Positions 18,964 to 29,347 of a stretch of DNA of 64,000 bases are shown here, in pieces. Position 1 is the stretch's first letter; each line of letters begins with the position of its first letter. A model generated the notes under the pieces. It saw nothing but the letters and a program-made list of their open reading frames with translations. It was not told the origin of the DNA and did not search any database. Origin of the DNA: Desulfuromonadales bacterium (GTDB lineage Bacteria; Desulfobacterota; Desulfuromonadia; Desulfuromonadales; BM103); the NCBI GenBank assembly GCA_027065695.1, contig JAMONP010000061.1, positions 22,156 to 86,155 of the forward strand. Reading direction: 5' to 3'. A program made the translations under genes and the position numbers.

Positions 18964-19863
18964 ATGTTCAACGGGCTGTCATCCATCCATAGATTGTTGC
19001 TTTGCTTGCTCCTTTCAGCCAGCGTGCATGGTGGTTTGGTGTTATATGATGGAGGGCTGTCACCTGCCGAGTCTCGACAGGTACGCGCACCTGTAAAAGT
19101 TTCATTGTTGCCAGCCGTTGACATTGCTGCACCTGCTTTGGAAGAGAAGTCTCAGGCTCCGCTGGAAACAGTAAACTCTGGTTCGATGCCCCGTGTTGTT
19201 GCAGCCAAGAAACCCAGAGTTGACCCACAAACTAAATCTTTGGCCTCCAAAGTTACGGCCACGAAAGCTTTACCAACGAAGCCGCTGCTTGTGCCAATGA
19301 GCCCTCTGCTTGCAATTGCAGCTGATGAACCACTAAAAGAGATAGTGCCGGTTGAGTTGGCATGTGTGGCACCGCAGAAAGTCATTGGCGAAAATCAGAC
19401 CGAGTTATCGGAGTCCCTGGCTGAATTATTCGCAGACAGCCAACCTGATCCTGCCTTGCCCTGGTTTGATAATGCACTGACTGAGCCTGACACGGTAATA
19501 GATAATGTATCAACCGGGAAGCAGCAGGTGTCATCACAGGCTGTTGATAAAGGTGGTTTGCCGACTTCTATGACGCAGCCTTTAATCGAGGCTTTTCCCA
19601 ATTATCGCAGTAACCCTTTGCCAAAGTACCCTCAAATGGCCAGACAGAAACGTTGGCAGGGTGTAGTCTGGCTATTAGTTGATGTTTCTGCTGAAGGATT
19701 GGTGAAAGATCTGCAGGTTGAACAATCGTGCGGTTATCGAGTCTTGGACAAGGCTGCCAGCCAAGCTGTCCGTCGCTGGGAATTCTCTCCGGCCAGGCGC
19801 GCTGGATTGGTTGTTGAGAGTCAGGTGAGAATTCCGGTTCGCTTTCGTCTTGAGGGCAGCTGA
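18964..19863 (+). CDS. tonB: TonB family energy transducer
   Basis: The 299-residue protein has one N-terminal membrane segment (about 11-28) with the S18/H22 pair spaced as in the SxxxH motif of TonB, a long Ala/Pro/Lys-rich periplasmic linker, and a C-terminal TonB domain (about 210-299) including PKYPQMARQKRWQG, VEQSCGYRVLDKAA and RRWEFSPAR. It would transmit proton-motive force to the neighbouring receptor. No exbB/exbD genes are present nearby. ATG 18964 has no obvious ribosome-binding site. Confidence 0.88.
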   Translation: MFNGLSSIHRLLLCLLLSASVHGGLVLYDGGLSPAESRQVRAPVKVSLLPAVDIAAPALEEKSQAPLETVNSGSMPRVVAAKKPRVDPQTKSLASKVTATKALPTKPLLVPMSPLLAIAADEPLKEIVPVELACVAPQKVIGENQTELSESLAELFADSQPDPALPWFDNALTEPDTVIDNVSTGKQQVSSQAVDKGGLPTSMTQPLIEAFPNYRSNPLPKYPQMARQKRWQGVVWLLVDVSAEGLVKDLQVEQSCGYRVLDKAASQAVRRWEFSPARRAGLVVESQVRIPVRFRLEGS

Positions 19864-20020
19864 GGCCTGAGGGATGACTGAAAGTCAGCCTGAACGCGTC
19901 AAAATCGGGTCTTACCGCTGCTTATGACTGACTCCAGAAATAACTTTTCTTCTCATCAATGATAATAAAGTGTGGTTTAGTCTTGCATTCTTGTCTTCGG
20001 CATGCTAGAAAATCGCCCTT

Positions 20021-20100
<80 letters not shown>

Positions 20101-20102
20101 TT

Positions 20103-20179
<77 letters not shown>

Positions 20180-20212
20180 CTTATACGGCATTAGAGGAGG
20201 CGAAGTTTCTTG

Positions 20213-20242
20213 TTGACAACGCTTTCCGGCCTTGGCTAAGAT
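20213..20242 (+). promoter_or_regulatory. Candidate sigma-70 promoter of tRNA-His
   Basis: A consensus TTGACA (20213-20218), an 18-base spacer and TAAGAT (20237-20242) lie 15 bases upstream of the mature tRNA-His end, the usual distance for a short 5' leader. Confidence 0.6.
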
Positions 20243-20256
20243 TTACTTTTGTTTGT

Positions 20257-20333
20257 GGTGGGTGTAGCTCAGTTGGTAGAGCACTGGATTGTGGCTCCGG
20301 ATGTCGCGGGTTCAAGCCCCGTCACTCACCCCA
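20257..20333 (+). tRNA. tRNA-His (anticodon GTG)
   Basis: The cloverleaf has acceptor GTGGGTG/CACTCAC, anticodon stem-loop GGATTGTGGCTCC (GTG) and an encoded CCA. G20257 is the extra G-1 that pairs with discriminator C20330, the hallmark of tRNA-His. Confidence 0.96.
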
Positions 20334-20464
20334 TAAATTTCCGGGCCTGCCTTTCCCCGTCAACCCCTCCGATAAGTGGCGGTTATTCTGGGAAAAGCGG
20401 GCCTTAATTGTTTGTGTCCTGGCTCTGTGATTAGATTGGTGAGCCAGGTTTAGTATGCATATTT

Positions 20465-20549
20465 GCGGGTGTGGTGGAACTGGTAGACACGCTAGATTTA
20501 GGATCTAGTGCCGTAAGGTGTGTGGGTTCGAGTCCCTCCACCCGCACCA
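20465..20549 (+). tRNA. tRNA-Leu (anticodon TAG)
   Basis: An 85-base class II tRNA with a long variable arm (GTGCCGTAAGGTGTG), anticodon loop TTTAGGA (TAG), T-loop GGTTCGAGTCC and CCA end. Its 3' end is 85 bases before the trigger factor ATG, so the mRNA leader of tig may begin in this tRNA transcript. Confidence 0.96.
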
Positions 20550-20634
20550 TTTGTCTAAAAAACAACCTGAAGATGTTGCCAGTTGCTGGGTTGTGTCTGT
20601 TTGGAACCGGGCGATTAAGCGAGGAGCAATCGAT

Positions 20635-21993
20635 ATGAGTGTCAAAATTGAAGATGTTAGCAGCATCAAGAAAAAACTGACTATTGAGGTTGCCTCGGAG
20701 CAGGTCAACAAGGCAATCACTAAAGCTTACAAGAAAATTGGCAAAACAGCTAAAGTGAAGGGCTTCCGGGCCGGTAAGGTACCTGAATCAGTCCTGGAAA
20801 AATATTATGGTGCGCAGATGGAGCAGGATGTTCTGACCAGCCTGATCAACGACACCTATTTCAAGGCCTTACAGGAGAATGACATCCTGGCTATAGGTGA
20901 ACCGAGCATTGTCGAGAGCAGTGGCATTAATAAGGGCGAAGCTTTTACTTATGAGGCTGAGGTCGAGATTAAACCGGAAGTGACTGCCAAGGATTACACT
21001 AAGTTGTCACTGGAAAAAGAAAAGTTTGTTGCTGACCCCAAAGCGGTGTCAGGGCAACTCGAAGAAATGCGTACCTCCAAGGCGCAACTCGAGGTGACTA
21101 CACGCAAAAAAGCCCGTAAAGGCGATTCGGTAGTGATCGATTTCGAAGGGTTTATTGGTGACGAAGCTTTTGACGGCGGCAAAGGGGAAGACCATGTCCT
21201 TGAACTCGGTTCAGGTTCTTTTATTCCCGGCTTCGAAGACCAGGTAGTTGGCATGAAGCGGGAAGAGAACAAGGCTGTCGAGGTTGCGTTCCCCGCAGAT
21301 TATGGGCAGGCGGAACTGGCTGGTAAGCCAGCTGTTTTTAAGGTCCTTATGAAAGAAATCAAGGAAAAAGTTGTCCCTGAACTTGACGATGAGTTTGCCA
21401 AAGGTTTTGGGGCCGATACGCTTGATGAACTGAAAGAGCGGTTGCAGGACAGCTATGAAACCCAGGAGACCTCCCGGATAGAAAACGAACTGCGGGAGAA
21501 GCTGGTCGGTACTCTGATTGAACGTAACCCGATTGAGGTGCCTGAGGCGATGATCGCCAAACAGCTTGATTACATGTACGAGAACATCAGCAATCGCATG
21601 AAGTCACAGGGTATGTCACCGGAAATGCTGGGCATTACACCGGAATCTTTCCGTGAAAACTATCGAACGACAGCTATTGAGCAGGTGAGTGGCAATCTTA
21701 TTCTTGAGGCAATCGGTCGCCAGGAAAATATTGTTGCTGAAGAGTCAGAGATTGATGCCAAGCTGGAAGAAATTGCCACTATGGCCAACGCTCCCATCGA
21801 TACGGTAAAAAAGTATTATGCTGGACCTGAGGCCCGCAGCGGGTTGATGGCACAGATTGCCGAAGAAAAAGTTGTTGGTTTTCTGCTGGAGAGTGCCAAA
21901 GTAAAAGAAGTCGCCCCGAAGAAGCCTGAAAAGACGACTGAAAAAAAAGTGGCAAAGAAGATTGCGAAAAAAACTGAGAAGGAGGACGTATGA
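20635..21993 (+). CDS. tig: Trigger factor, ribosome-associated chaperone
   Basis: The 452-residue product has the three trigger-factor domains: the N-terminal ribosome-binding domain with [17 protein letters not shown], a central FKBP-type isomerase domain (about 155-245; [25 protein letters not shown]) and the C-terminal helical chaperone arms. A lysine-rich tail (after [11 protein letters not shown]) extends the usual end. ATG 20635 is chosen because GAGGAG sits 8 bases upstream; the frame remains open into tRNA-Leu but that part is not coding. Its stop overlaps the clpP start (ATGA-type), a standard tig-clpP-clpX-lon order. Confidence 0.97.
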   Translation: MSVKIEDVSSIKKKLTIEVASEQVNKAITKAYKKIGKTAKVKGFRAGKVPESVLEKYYGAQMEQDVLTSLINDTYFKALQENDILAIGEPSIVESSGINKGEAFTYEAEVEIKPEVTAKDYTKLSLEKEKFVADPKAVSGQLEEMRTSKAQLEVTTRKKARKGDSVVIDFEGFIGDEAFDGGKGEDHVLELGSGSFIPGFEDQVVGMKREENKAVEVAFPADYGQAELAGKPAVFKVLMKEIKEKVVPELDDEFAKGFGADTLDELKERLQDSYETQETSRIENELREKLVGTLIERNPIEVPEAMIAKQLDYMYENISNRMKSQGMSPEMLGITPESFRENYRTTAIEQVSGNLILEAIGRQENIVAEESEIDAKLEEIATMANAPIDTVKKYYAGPEARSGLMAQIAEEKVVGFLLESAKVKEVAPKKPEKTTEKKVAKKIAKKTEKEDV

Positions 21994-22583
21994 ATCTAAT
22001 CCCGATGGTCGTGGAGCAGACCGGTCGTGGTGAACGCTCCTACGATATCTTTTCGCGTTTGCTTAAAGACCGGATTATTTTCCTCGGCGGTGGCATTGAT
22101 GATCATGTCGCCAATCTGATCATTGCCCAGATGCTGTTCCTTGAATCGGAAGATGCTGAAAAGGATATCCATCTGTACATTAATTCACCGGGTGGCATCG
22201 TTACTGCCGGTCTGGCGATCTACGATACCATGCAGTACCTCAAGGCCCCGGTGTCGACCATTTGTGTTGGTCAGGCTGCCAGTATGGGTGCGCTACTGCT
22301 GGCTTCGGGGACAGCTGGTAAACGCTATGCTTTACCACACTCACGAATCATGATTCATCAGCCTCTGGGTGGTTTCCAAGGGCAGGCAACTGATATCAGT
22401 ATCCATGCTCAGGAAATCCTGAGACTCAAAGATACACTCAACCGCATTATGGCCGCGCACTCAGGTCAGAAAATCAGCCAGTTGTCAGCCGACACGGAGC
22501 GTGATTTCTTCATGGGTAGCGAAGCAGCAAAAGAGTATGGTATCATCGACGACATAGTAACCAGGAAACCATCAGACGATTAA
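21990..22583 (+). CDS. clpP: ATP-dependent Clp protease proteolytic subunit
   Basis: The 197-residue protein is full length for ClpP with the Ser-His-Asp triad: S98 in [12 protein letters not shown]123 in [10 protein letters not shown] and D172 in ERDFFM. The N-terminal [20 protein letters not shown] is the usual ClpP start. It forms a tetradecameric chamber served by ClpX, encoded 27 bases downstream. ATG 21990 overlaps the tig stop, and GGAGG lies 6 to 10 bases ahead. Confidence 0.98.
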   Translation: MNLIPMVVEQTGRGERSYDIFSRLLKDRIIFLGGGIDDHVANLIIAQMLFLESEDAEKDIHLYINSPGGIVTAGLAIYDTMQYLKAPVSTICVGQAASMGALLLASGTAGKRYALPHSRIMIHQPLGGFQGQATDISIHAQEILRLKDTLNRIMAAHSGQKISQLSADTERDFFMGSEAAKEYGIIDDIVTRKPSDD

Positions 22584-22610
22584 GAACCGAGTTTCCCGGG
22601 AGGTGCGGTA

Positions 22611-23858
22611 GTGACACAAAAGAGTGGACATGGCGACCAGTTGACTTGTTCTTTCTGCGGCAAAGAGCAGGAGGAAGTGAAAAAGCTTATTGCAGGTCCG
22701 GCGGTCTATATCTGCGACGAGTGTATTGAGCTTTGCAAGGATATTATCGCCGAAGAGGCGCAACTCGAGGAGGCTCCTTTAGGCAGTCGCCTGTTGCCGA
22801 AGCCGGTCGAAGTCAAGGATGTCCTGGATGACTTTGTTGTTGGACAGGAACGAGCCAAGAAGGTTCTGGCTGTTGCTGTCTACAACCATTATAAGCGTGT
22901 CGAGGTTGCAGAAAAGGCTGGAGATGTTGAAATCCAGAAGAGCAATATTCTGCTGCTCGGTCCTACCGGTAGTGGCAAGACCCTGCTGGCTCAGACCCTG
23001 GCCAGGGTCTTGGATGTTCCCTTTGCTATCGCTGATGCAACCAATCTGACCGAAGCCGGTTATGTTGGTGAAGATGTCGAAAATATTATCCTGAATCTCC
23101 TGCAGGCCGCAGATTATGATCTGGAGAAAGCCCAGAAAGGGATTATTTACATCGACGAAGTCGACAAGATTGCCCGCAAGTCTGATTCACCATCGATTAC
23201 CAGGGATGTCTCCGGTGAAGGTGTGCAGCAGGCCCTGCTCAAGATTATCGAGGGTACAACAGCAAGTGTTCCGCCGAAGGGTGGTCGTAAACATCCGCAG
23301 CAGGAGTTTCTCAAAGTAGACACGACCAATATCCTCTTTATCTGTGGTGGTGCTTTTTCTGGTCTCGAAACAATTATCAATCAGCGGGTTGGTGCAAAAA
23401 CCATGGGGTTTGGTGCCGAACCGGTACAGAATATTGATCAACAGATAGGTGAGGTCCTCTGCCAGGTTGAGTCTGGCGATCTGCTCAAATACGGTTTGAT
23501 CCCGGAATTCATTGGTCGTCTGCCAATTGTCTCCACCCTTGATGTGTTAGATGAAGATGCCTTGGTGAGAATCCTTTGTGAACCAAAGAATGCACTGGTC
23601 AAGCAGTATCAGAAACTTTTTGATATGGAAAATGTCAGCCTCAAGTTTACCGATGGCGCCCTGGTTGCTGTGGCCAAGGAGGCTCTCAAGCGTAAAACGG
23701 GTGCGCGTGGGCTGCGTTCTATTCTTGAGAATGCCATGCTTGACGTTATGTATGATATTCCATCCCAGGATCGCGTCAGAGAAGTTATTATCAACGAAGA
23801 TGTGATTTTCAAGGGTGTCCACCCACTAGTTATCTACGATTGCGCTGAGTCGGCCTGA
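22611..23858 (+). CDS. clpX: ClpX, AAA+ unfoldase of the ClpXP protease
   Basis: The 415-residue protein has the N-terminal C4 zinc domain (CSFCGK and CDEC), an AAA+ module with Walker A GPTGSGKT, Walker B IYIDEVDK, sensor motifs, and the IGF loop for ClpP docking (FIGRLPIV region follows). The start is GTG 22611, preceded by GGGAGGTG. Confidence 0.98.
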   Translation: MTQKSGHGDQLTCSFCGKEQEEVKKLIAGPAVYICDECIELCKDIIAEEAQLEEAPLGSRLLPKPVEVKDVLDDFVVGQERAKKVLAVAVYNHYKRVEVAEKAGDVEIQKSNILLLGPTGSGKTLLAQTLARVLDVPFAIADATNLTEAGYVGEDVENIILNLLQAADYDLEKAQKGIIYIDEVDKIARKSDSPSITRDVSGEGVQQALLKIIEGTTASVPPKGGRKHPQQEFLKVDTTNILFICGGAFSGLETIINQRVGAKTMGFGAEPVQNIDQQIGEVLCQVESGDLLKYGLIPEFIGRLPIVSTLDVLDEDALVRILCEPKNALVKQYQKLFDMENVSLKFTDGALVAVAKEALKRKTGARGLRSILENAMLDVMYDIPSQDRVREVIINEDVIFKGVHPLVIYDCAESA

Positions 23859-23900
23859 CAGAATCTTGGTCAGACTTCCGCTCAGCTGAAAGATATTAAT

Positions 23901-26315
23901 ATGACAGAACTCTCTGATGATTTCCTGCCTGAATCATTGAACTCTGAGACATTCCCGGTTCTGCCTTTGCGGGATATTGTGATTTTCCCGCACATGGTGA
24001 CACCTCTCTTTGTGGGTCGGCCAAGGTCCATCCAGGCTTTGGAGTGGGCGATGGAGCATGATAAACAGGTGCTTCTCGTCACTCAGAAAGACCCCAAGAC
24101 AGACGACCCATTGTCAGAAGACTTGTACAACATGGGTACGCTCGGGCAAGTTGTGCAAATGTTGAAGCTGCCAGATGGTACCGTCAAAGTGCTGGTCGAA
24201 GGCAAGGTCAGGGCACGGTTGATTGATTTGGAATATACCGACGAATGCATTTTTACTTCTTTGCAACACTTACCTGATCAGGATAGTGAATCTCCTGAGC
24301 AAGAAGCCTTAATGCGTAGCGTTAGCAATATCTTTGAATCCTACGCCAATCTCAGTAAGAAAATTCCTGCAGAAATGGTCACCTCGATTGCCGGTGTGGA
24401 AGAGCCCGGTCGCTTCGCTGACACCATTGTCGCTCATTTGACAGTACCGATTACTGACAAACAGGAGATTCTTGAGGAGATGGGTCCACTGCAGCGTCTG
24501 GAAAAACTGCTGGCACTCATGGAACGTGAGGTTGAGATACTGCAGATCGAAAAAAAGATCCGCAATCGTGTCAAGAACCAGATGGAGCGCAGCCAGAAAG
24601 AGTACTATCTTAATGAACAGATGCGCGCAATTCAGAAGGAACTTGGTGAAAAAGACGAATTCAAGCAGGAACTGCGCGAACTGGAGGAAAAGATTACCAA
24701 GGCGCGCATGTCCAAAGAGGCATCTGAAAAAGCGGCTGCGGAACTACGCAAACTTAAGATGATGTCACCCATGTCGGCCGAAGCCACGGTGGTACGTAAC
24801 TATATTGACTGGCTGGTATCACTACCTTGGAAAAAAGGCACCAAAGATCAGATTGACCTTATCAAGGCAGAAGAAATTCTTGATGAGGATCATTACGGCC
24901 TCGAAAAGGTTAAAGAGCGAATTCTTGAATACCTGGCAGTGCAGGCGCTGGTAAAGAAAATCAAGGGACCGATCCTCTGTTTGGTTGGCCCTCCTGGCGT
25001 CGGTAAAACTTCGCTGGGACGTTCGGTAGCGCGGGCTATGGGCCGCAAGTTTATTCGTGTTTCACTTGGTGGTGTCCGTGATGAAGCAGAAATACGCGGT
25101 CATCGACGTACATACATCGGGGCCATGCCCGGTAAGGTTATCCAGGGGTTGCGCAAGGTCGGTATGCGTAATCCGGTTTTTTTGCTTGATGAAGTCGATA
25201 AAATGAGTACGGACTTCCGTGGTGATCCCTCGTCAGCCTTACTTGAGGTTCTGGATCCAGAGCAGAATAATACCTTCGCTGACCATTTTCTCGATGTTGA
25301 TTATGATCTCTCTTCGGTGATGTTTATTGCCACGGCCAACACACTGCACTCTATTCCTGGTGCACTGCTTGATCGCATGGAAGTGATTCGTATTGAAGGT
25401 TATACCGAAGAAGAGAAAGTGCATATTGCCGAACGCTACCTGCTGCCGAAACAGTTGCAGTTGCATGGCCTCAAGGCAGCACAAATCAAGTTTTCAGGAG
25501 CTGCATTGCTTGAGGTTATCCGTCGCTATACTCGGGAAGCCGGAGTGCGTAATCTGGAGCGTGAAATTGCCAATGTTTTTCGCAAGATTGCCCGTGAGGT
25601 CGTTAAAGCCGGGCAGGCTGGACGGCGCTTCCAGGTTGGGTCTCTACAGATTAAAAAGTATCTTGGTGTGCCGCGTTACAACTTTGGTGTCCGCGAGGAA
25701 GAACACAGGGTTGGTCTGGTCAATGGGCTGGCCTGGACTGAAGCTGGTGGTGAATTGTTAAATGTAGAAGTAACGGTTGTTCCTGGTAAAGGCAAGCTGA
25801 CCGTCACTGGCAAGCTCGGTGAAGTTATGCGTGAATCTGCCCACGCTGCCCTTACTTATGTACGCTCTCGTTGGTTGGAGTTGGGCCTGGAGAAAGATTT
25901 TTACGATCATATCGACATCCACATTCATGTTCCTGAGGGGGCTATACCGAAAGACGGACCTTCCGCTGGGATTACCATGGCAACGGCTTTGGCCTCAGCA
26001 CTGACCGGGCTTGCTGTGGATCAGGATTTGGCGATGACTGGTGAAATTACTTTGCGTGGACGAGTGTTGGCAATTGGTGGCCTCAAAGAGAAATTACTTG
26101 CTGCCAAACGTGCTGGCATCCATCGGGTTCTGATCCCACAGGAAAATGAAAAGAATATTGAGGAAGTCCCTGCAACTATTCGCCGATCTTTGAAAGTAAT
26201 TCCTGTTGCTCATATGGACGAGGTCCTCGACGAAGCAATCTTAGGGAATTTGCCTGGGGCTAGTGTAGACAATGCCGATTATGCCTTAACCACGGGAAAA
26301 TCGTTGCCTCATTGA
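23901..26315 (+). CDS. lon: Lon protease
   Basis: The 804-residue LonA protein contains the N-terminal LON substrate domain ([19 protein letters not shown]), a coiled-coil linker ([20 protein letters not shown]), AAA+ with Walker [10 protein letters not shown] and Walker [11 protein letters not shown], and the C-terminal peptidase domain with catalytic Ser in DGPSAG and Lys in [14 protein letters not shown]. It degrades damaged and regulatory proteins in the cytoplasm. The gene lies 42 bases after clpX; no separate promoter was recognised in that gap. Confidence 0.98.
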   Translation: MTELSDDFLPESLNSETFPVLPLRDIVIFPHMVTPLFVGRPRSIQALEWAMEHDKQVLLVTQKDPKTDDPLSEDLYNMGTLGQVVQMLKLPDGTVKVLVEGKVRARLIDLEYTDECIFTSLQHLPDQDSESPEQEALMRSVSNIFESYANLSKKIPAEMVTSIAGVEEPGRFADTIVAHLTVPITDKQEILEEMGPLQRLEKLLALMEREVEILQIEKKIRNRVKNQMERSQKEYYLNEQMRAIQKELGEKDEFKQELRELEEKITKARMSKEASEKAAAELRKLKMMSPMSAEATVVRNYIDWLVSLPWKKGTKDQIDLIKAEEILDEDHYGLEKVKERILEYLAVQALVKKIKGPILCLVGPPGVGKTSLGRSVARAMGRKFIRVSLGGVRDEAEIRGHRRTYIGAMPGKVIQGLRKVGMRNPVFLLDEVDKMSTDFRGDPSSALLEVLDPEQNNTFADHFLDVDYDLSSVMFIATANTLHSIPGALLDRMEVIRIEGYTEEEKVHIAERYLLPKQLQLHGLKAAQIKFSGAALLEVIRRYTREAGVRNLEREIANVFRKIAREVVKAGQAGRRFQVGSLQIKKYLGVPRYNFGVREEEHRVGLVNGLAWTEAGGELLNVEVTVVPGKGKLTVTGKLGEVMRESAHAALTYVRSRWLELGLEKDFYDHIDIHIHVPEGAIPKDGPSAGITMATALASALTGLAVDQDLAMTGEITLRGRVLAIGGLKEKLLAAKRAGIHRVLIPQENEKNIEEVPATIRRSLKVIPVAHMDEVLDEAILGNLPGASVDNADYALTTGKSLPH

Positions 26316-26335
26316 CCCTTTTGTCCACTTATTAC

Positions 26336-26365
26336 TTGACTCAATTTTGAAGCGTCTGCTATAAA
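26336..26365 (+). promoter_or_regulatory. Strong sigma-70 promoter of the HU gene
   Basis: TTGACT (26336-26341), an 18-base spacer and TATAAA (26360-26365) match the consensus at five of six positions each. The predicted start leaves a leader of about 45 bases with a good AGGTG ribosome-binding site, giving hup its own transcription start after lon. Confidence 0.68.
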
Positions 26366-26418
26366 TAATTCCGTTTTCAGCAGGGCTTATATCATTCTTT
26401 TACGCGTGGAGGTGTACT

Positions 26419-26691
26419 GTGACAAAAGCCGATCTGGTTAATTCAATTGCAGAAAAAGCTGGCCTGACCAAGGCCGAAGCAGAGAAGGCACTGAAGGCAT
26501 TTACCGATGCTATTACCGATGCCATGAAAGCTGGCGAGAAGGTCTCTCTGGTTGGTTTTGGTACTTTCAGTGTGGGTGATCGTGCTGCACGTGTGGGACA
26601 AAATCCCCAGACTGGCGAAAAGATTAACATCCCTGCTGCTAAGGTTCCCAAGTTTAAGGCTGGCAAGGCTTTGAAAGACGCCATCAACTAA
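26419..26691 (+). CDS. hup: HU family nucleoid DNA-binding protein
   Basis: The 90-residue protein is a canonical [22 protein letters not shown] helices, the GFGTFSV signature strand and the arm with [14 protein letters not shown] ending in [19 protein letters not shown] 26419 follows GGAGGTG at an optimal distance. Lon-hup adjacency is common. Its transcript probably ends at the hairpin around 26751-26801. Confidence 0.97.
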   Translation: MTKADLVNSIAEKAGLTKAEAEKALKAFTDAITDAMKAGEKVSLVGFGTFSVGDRAARVGQNPQTGEKINIPAAKVPKFKAGKALKDAIN

Positions 26692-26750
26692 TTGCTGTTT
26701 AAAAATACAGTTGCCTCAAGGTCATCCTGATGCAATTGTAGAAGATATTG

Positions 26751-26801
26751 AAAATAGGAAACGTCAAAGAGGGTCTCCCTTGTTCCGCGTTTCCTGTTTT
26801 C
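26751..26801 (+). terminator. Candidate intrinsic terminator after hup
   Basis: AAAATAGGAAACG (26751-26763) pairs with CGTTTCCTGTTTT (26788-26800) with one T-G wobble, and the loop contains a smaller GGG/CCC hairpin. The 3' arm ends in a T-run, as in an A-tract/T-tract terminator that may work on both strands. It separates hup from the tRNA-Asp gene. Confidence 0.55.
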
Positions 26802-26811
26802 TGTCTGTTAC

Positions 26812-26888
26812 GGGGCTGTAGTAGAGTTGGTTACAACGCCGGCCTGTCACGCCGGAGGTCGCGGGTTCAAGTCCCGTCAGCCCCGCCA
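26812..26888 (+). tRNA. tRNA-Asp (anticodon GTC), copy 1
   Basis: A 77-base tRNA beginning GGGGCTGTAGTAGAG, with anticodon stem-loop CCGGCCTGTCACGCCGG (GTC), T-loop GGTTCAAGTCC and CCA end. The D-stem GTAG/CAAC contains an A-A mismatch (positions 12-23), and the same is seen in the second copy. Confidence 0.95.
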
Positions 26889-26898
26889 TTTAAAATTT

Positions 26899-26974
26899 GG
26901 GCGAATAGCTCAGCTGGGAGAGCATCGGCCTTACAAGCCGAGGGTCGCAGGTTCGAGCCCTGCTTCGCCCACCA
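26899..26974 (+). tRNA. tRNA-Val (anticodon TAC)
   Basis: A 76-base cloverleaf beginning GGGCGAATAGCTCAGC, with anticodon stem-loop CGGCCTTACAAGCCG (TAC), T-loop GGTTCGAGCCC and CCA end. It lies between two identical tRNA-Asp genes. Confidence 0.96.
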
Positions 26975-26990
26975 AATTACAATTTGTTCA

Positions 26991-27067
26991 GGGGCTGTAG
27001 TAGAGTTGGTTACAACGCCGGCCTGTCACGCCGGAGGTCGCGGGTTCAAGTCCCGTCAGCCCCGCCA
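26991..27067 (+). tRNA. tRNA-Asp (anticodon GTC), copy 2
   Basis: Identical over all 77 bases to the copy at 26812-26888, including the D-stem mismatch. It is followed within six bases by a strong hairpin terminator, closing an Asp-Val-Asp tRNA transcript. Confidence 0.95.
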
Positions 27068-27072
27068 GACTG

Positions 27073-27115
27073 AATTAAGGCGATTCCTGTTGTTAGGAGT
27101 CGCCTTAATTGTTTT
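27073..27115 (+). terminator. Intrinsic terminator of the Asp-Val-Asp tRNA operon
   Basis: AATTAAGGCGATTCC and GGAGTCGCCTTAATT form a 15-base-pair stem (one T-G pair) around an 8-base loop, followed by GTTTTCT. Confidence 0.78.
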
Positions 27116-27243
27116 CTGCAAGATTCATTTTGGTCAGATTGACTTTGAGGCGGTTTTTTTATACATTCAAACATTAATCAACCTCTAAAGCCTGAAGTTG
27201 GCTCGCCCTAATGTCTCGGGGTGGAAGCCAGGGAGAAGTTTTG

Positions 27244-28209
27244 ATGCGTTTATTGAGTAGAGTCTTTTTTGTCGCTGTAGCTCTGATGTTTTCGTGGCCT
27301 CAGCCTGTCGTCATTGCTGGTCAAAACGCCCAAGTCGTGACCAGGATAGCCAAGGTTGGGAATATGATTATCACGCAAACAGATATCGATCGTCGGGCGC
27401 AAAAGCTTCTGCCGATGCAGGTTAGTTTTCACGGTGGCATTGATAAGGAGAAAGTCGCCGAGATCAAACAAAATGCTCTTGATGAACTGATTAGTCGTGC
27501 CTACAAGGTACAGTATGCAATTGACGGTGAAATTTCCATTGATGCGACTGATTTTGAGAACGAATGGAAAAATAAGCTCAGTAAAAATTCACGTCTGGCA
27601 GACAATGTACATACCGCTCAGGCCAGCAAGATCAAAGCGGATCTTTATCTTGATATGCTTGCCAGTAAAGCAGAAATGGTAGCTGTAGAAGAAAAGATTA
27701 CGGTTACTGATCAAGAGGTCGCTGCCTACTATGCGAAGAACAAGGAGAAGTATTTCCGTCCAAAGCTGTTCACGGCCAGTCATATCTTCGTTAAGGTTGA
27801 TCCTTCTGACAATGCTGAAGAAAAGAAAGTAAAAAGGGCCAGAGCCGAAAAACTTATGAAAAGGGCTCAGGCTGGAGAGGACTTTTATAATCTTGCCTAC
27901 TATGAGTCAGATGATCGTAGTAAATACGTGGGTGGAAGTTTGGGTTCTTTTCACGCAGGCCAGACGGTTCCAGAATTTGATGCGGCCATTCATGCCATGA
28001 AACCTGGGGATATCGTCGGTCCGGTTCGTACTATGTATGGTTTTCACGTGATCAAGCTTGACGCAGTGGATGATGAGCGACAGTTAGCGCTTGACGAGGT
28101 TGCCGCAAAAATTCGTGTCGATCTTGAAAAGACCCAGCGTGAACAACTCTATGAGCAATGGATGGCGAAACTCAAAGAAAAATATTCGCTTGAACGTTTT
28201 GACCAATAG
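27244..28209 (+). CDS. Exported parvulin-type peptidyl-prolyl isomerase (SurA/PpiC-like)
   Basis: From ATG 27244 (GGGAGAAG upstream) the protein has 321 residues: a signal peptide (RLLSRVFFVAVALMFSWPQP, cleavage near VIAGQ), a SurA-like N-terminal helical domain (about 25-150), a parvulin domain (about 165-270; FTASHIFVKVD, GGSLGSF, MYGFHVIKL) and a C-terminal helix. It would assist folding of exported proteins in the periplasm. It lies 10 bases ahead of an NHL lipoprotein and two multihaem cytochromes, suggesting a role in cytochrome assembly or export. An upstream in-frame start at 27211 lacks a ribosome-binding site. Confidence 0.88.
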   Translation: MRLLSRVFFVAVALMFSWPQPVVIAGQNAQVVTRIAKVGNMIITQTDIDRRAQKLLPMQVSFHGGIDKEKVAEIKQNALDELISRAYKVQYAIDGEISIDATDFENEWKNKLSKNSRLADNVHTAQASKIKADLYLDMLASKAEMVAVEEKITVTDQEVAAYYAKNKEKYFRPKLFTASHIFVKVDPSDNAEEKKVKRARAEKLMKRAQAGEDFYNLAYYESDDRSKYVGGSLGSFHAGQTVPEFDAAIHAMKPGDIVGPVRTMYGFHVIKLDAVDDERQLALDEVAAKIRVDLEKTQREQLYEQWMAKLKEKYSLERFDQ

Positions 28210-28219
28210 TTGACCATAT

Positions 28220-29254
28220 ATGATCAGACTGTTAATCTTTATCTCTTGCTGTCTTATCCTGACCTTGCTTACAGGCTGTGCAGGGTCGATCTCACAACCG
28301 ATTGCCCGGCAGGAAGAGACGATTGATCTCGTCTGGCCTGACCCACCTGATCAACCGCGTATACGCTATCTTCGCAGTTTGTACGGTCCCGAAGATTTCA
28401 AAAAGAAGACTCGAACATCCAAAGTGTTGAGCTGGATGCTTGGCGATCAGCAAGAAGGCCCCTCACTACTCAGCCCTTTCGCCGTTGCGGTAAGTCGATC
28501 CGGCTTGGTTTGGGTTGCCGACAATGGCGCGAGCATGCTCTATCGTCTGGATCTGAAGCGTCGAAAAATCGATTATTTTCAGGAGTTTTCTGGTCTGCGA
28601 CTCGTATCGCCGATTGGAGTAGCTGTTGACGATGAACGCCAGCGGGTTTTCCTGGCCGATGCGGGACACCAGCAGATTTTTGTTCTTGATCAAAAAGGTA
28701 ACTATGTCGACAGTTGGGGACCAGCAGGGGGGTTCAAACGACCTGCCGGTATGTCTCTGGATTCGAACGGTCGACTGCTGGTCGCAGATGCTATGGAGGG
28801 TGTTGCCTATATCTTTAATCCTGATGGTACTCTGGCGTCAAAGATACAAAGCAAAGTGAACCCGGACGGGCGTTTTAAGCGGCCGTTGAATGTTGCTTTC
28901 GGGCCGAATGGCGAGATCCTGGTACTCGATGCTTTTTCGTTCCGGGTTGAAGTCCAAAATGCCCAGGGTGAATTGCTGGGCACCATTGGTGAACTTGGTG
29001 ACGCGGCTGGTTATATGGCGCGTCCCAAGGGTCTCGCAGTTGACAAGGAAGGCCATGTTTTCGTTTCGGACTCGGCATTTGACAATATCCAGGTCTTTGA
29101 TTTGGCGGGAAATCTACTCATGTACTGGGGGAGTGCCGGCAGACGTCCAGGGCAATTCAACCTTCCTGCGGGTTTATTTGTCGATTCCGATGAGCGGCTT
29201 TTTGTTGCGGATTCCTACAATCACAGGGTCCAGGTCTTTCAGTTACTGCCTTAA
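28220..29254 (+). CDS. NHL-repeat beta-propeller lipoprotein
   Basis: The 344-residue protein starts with a lipoprotein signal (hydrophobic run then lipobox LLTGC, Cys20) and contains about six NHL blades, for example PFAVAVSRSGLVWVADNG, PIGVAVDDERQRVFLADAG, PAGMSLDSNGRLLVADA, PKGLAVDKEGHVFVSDS and PAGLFVDSDERLFVADSYN. It is probably anchored to the outer membrane. The family is common beside multihaem cytochrome genes in Desulfuromonadales; the molecular role is not known to me. It is cotranscribed with the upstream isomerase. Confidence 0.86.
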   Translation: MIRLLIFISCCLILTLLTGCAGSISQPIARQEETIDLVWPDPPDQPRIRYLRSLYGPEDFKKKTRTSKVLSWMLGDQQEGPSLLSPFAVAVSRSGLVWVADNGASMLYRLDLKRRKIDYFQEFSGLRLVSPIGVAVDDERQRVFLADAGHQQIFVLDQKGNYVDSWGPAGGFKRPAGMSLDSNGRLLVADAMEGVAYIFNPDGTLASKIQSKVNPDGRFKRPLNVAFGPNGEILVLDAFSFRVEVQNAQGELLGTIGELGDAAGYMARPKGLAVDKEGHVFVSDSAFDNIQVFDLAGNLLMYWGSAGRRPGQFNLPAGLFVDSDERLFVADSYNHRVQVFQLLP

Positions 29255-29347
29255 GACAATCACCTGGCAGATGGTTAGCTCCAGTGGCGTGTTTTTTGCA
29301 CCTTTTTTGTAGAATTGACTCCGAATTAATGGTTTAACCGATACTCT

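Noticed and set aside
20518..20634. Upstream extension of the trigger factor frame into tRNA-Leu
   Set aside because: The part before ATG 20635 overlaps a tRNA gene and lacks a ribosome-binding site; GAGGAG fits ATG 20635.
29310..29346. TTGACT with GATACT as a promoter for the tetrahaem cytochrome
   Set aside because: The spacing is 19 bases and the -10 would lie two bases before the ATG, leaving no leader.
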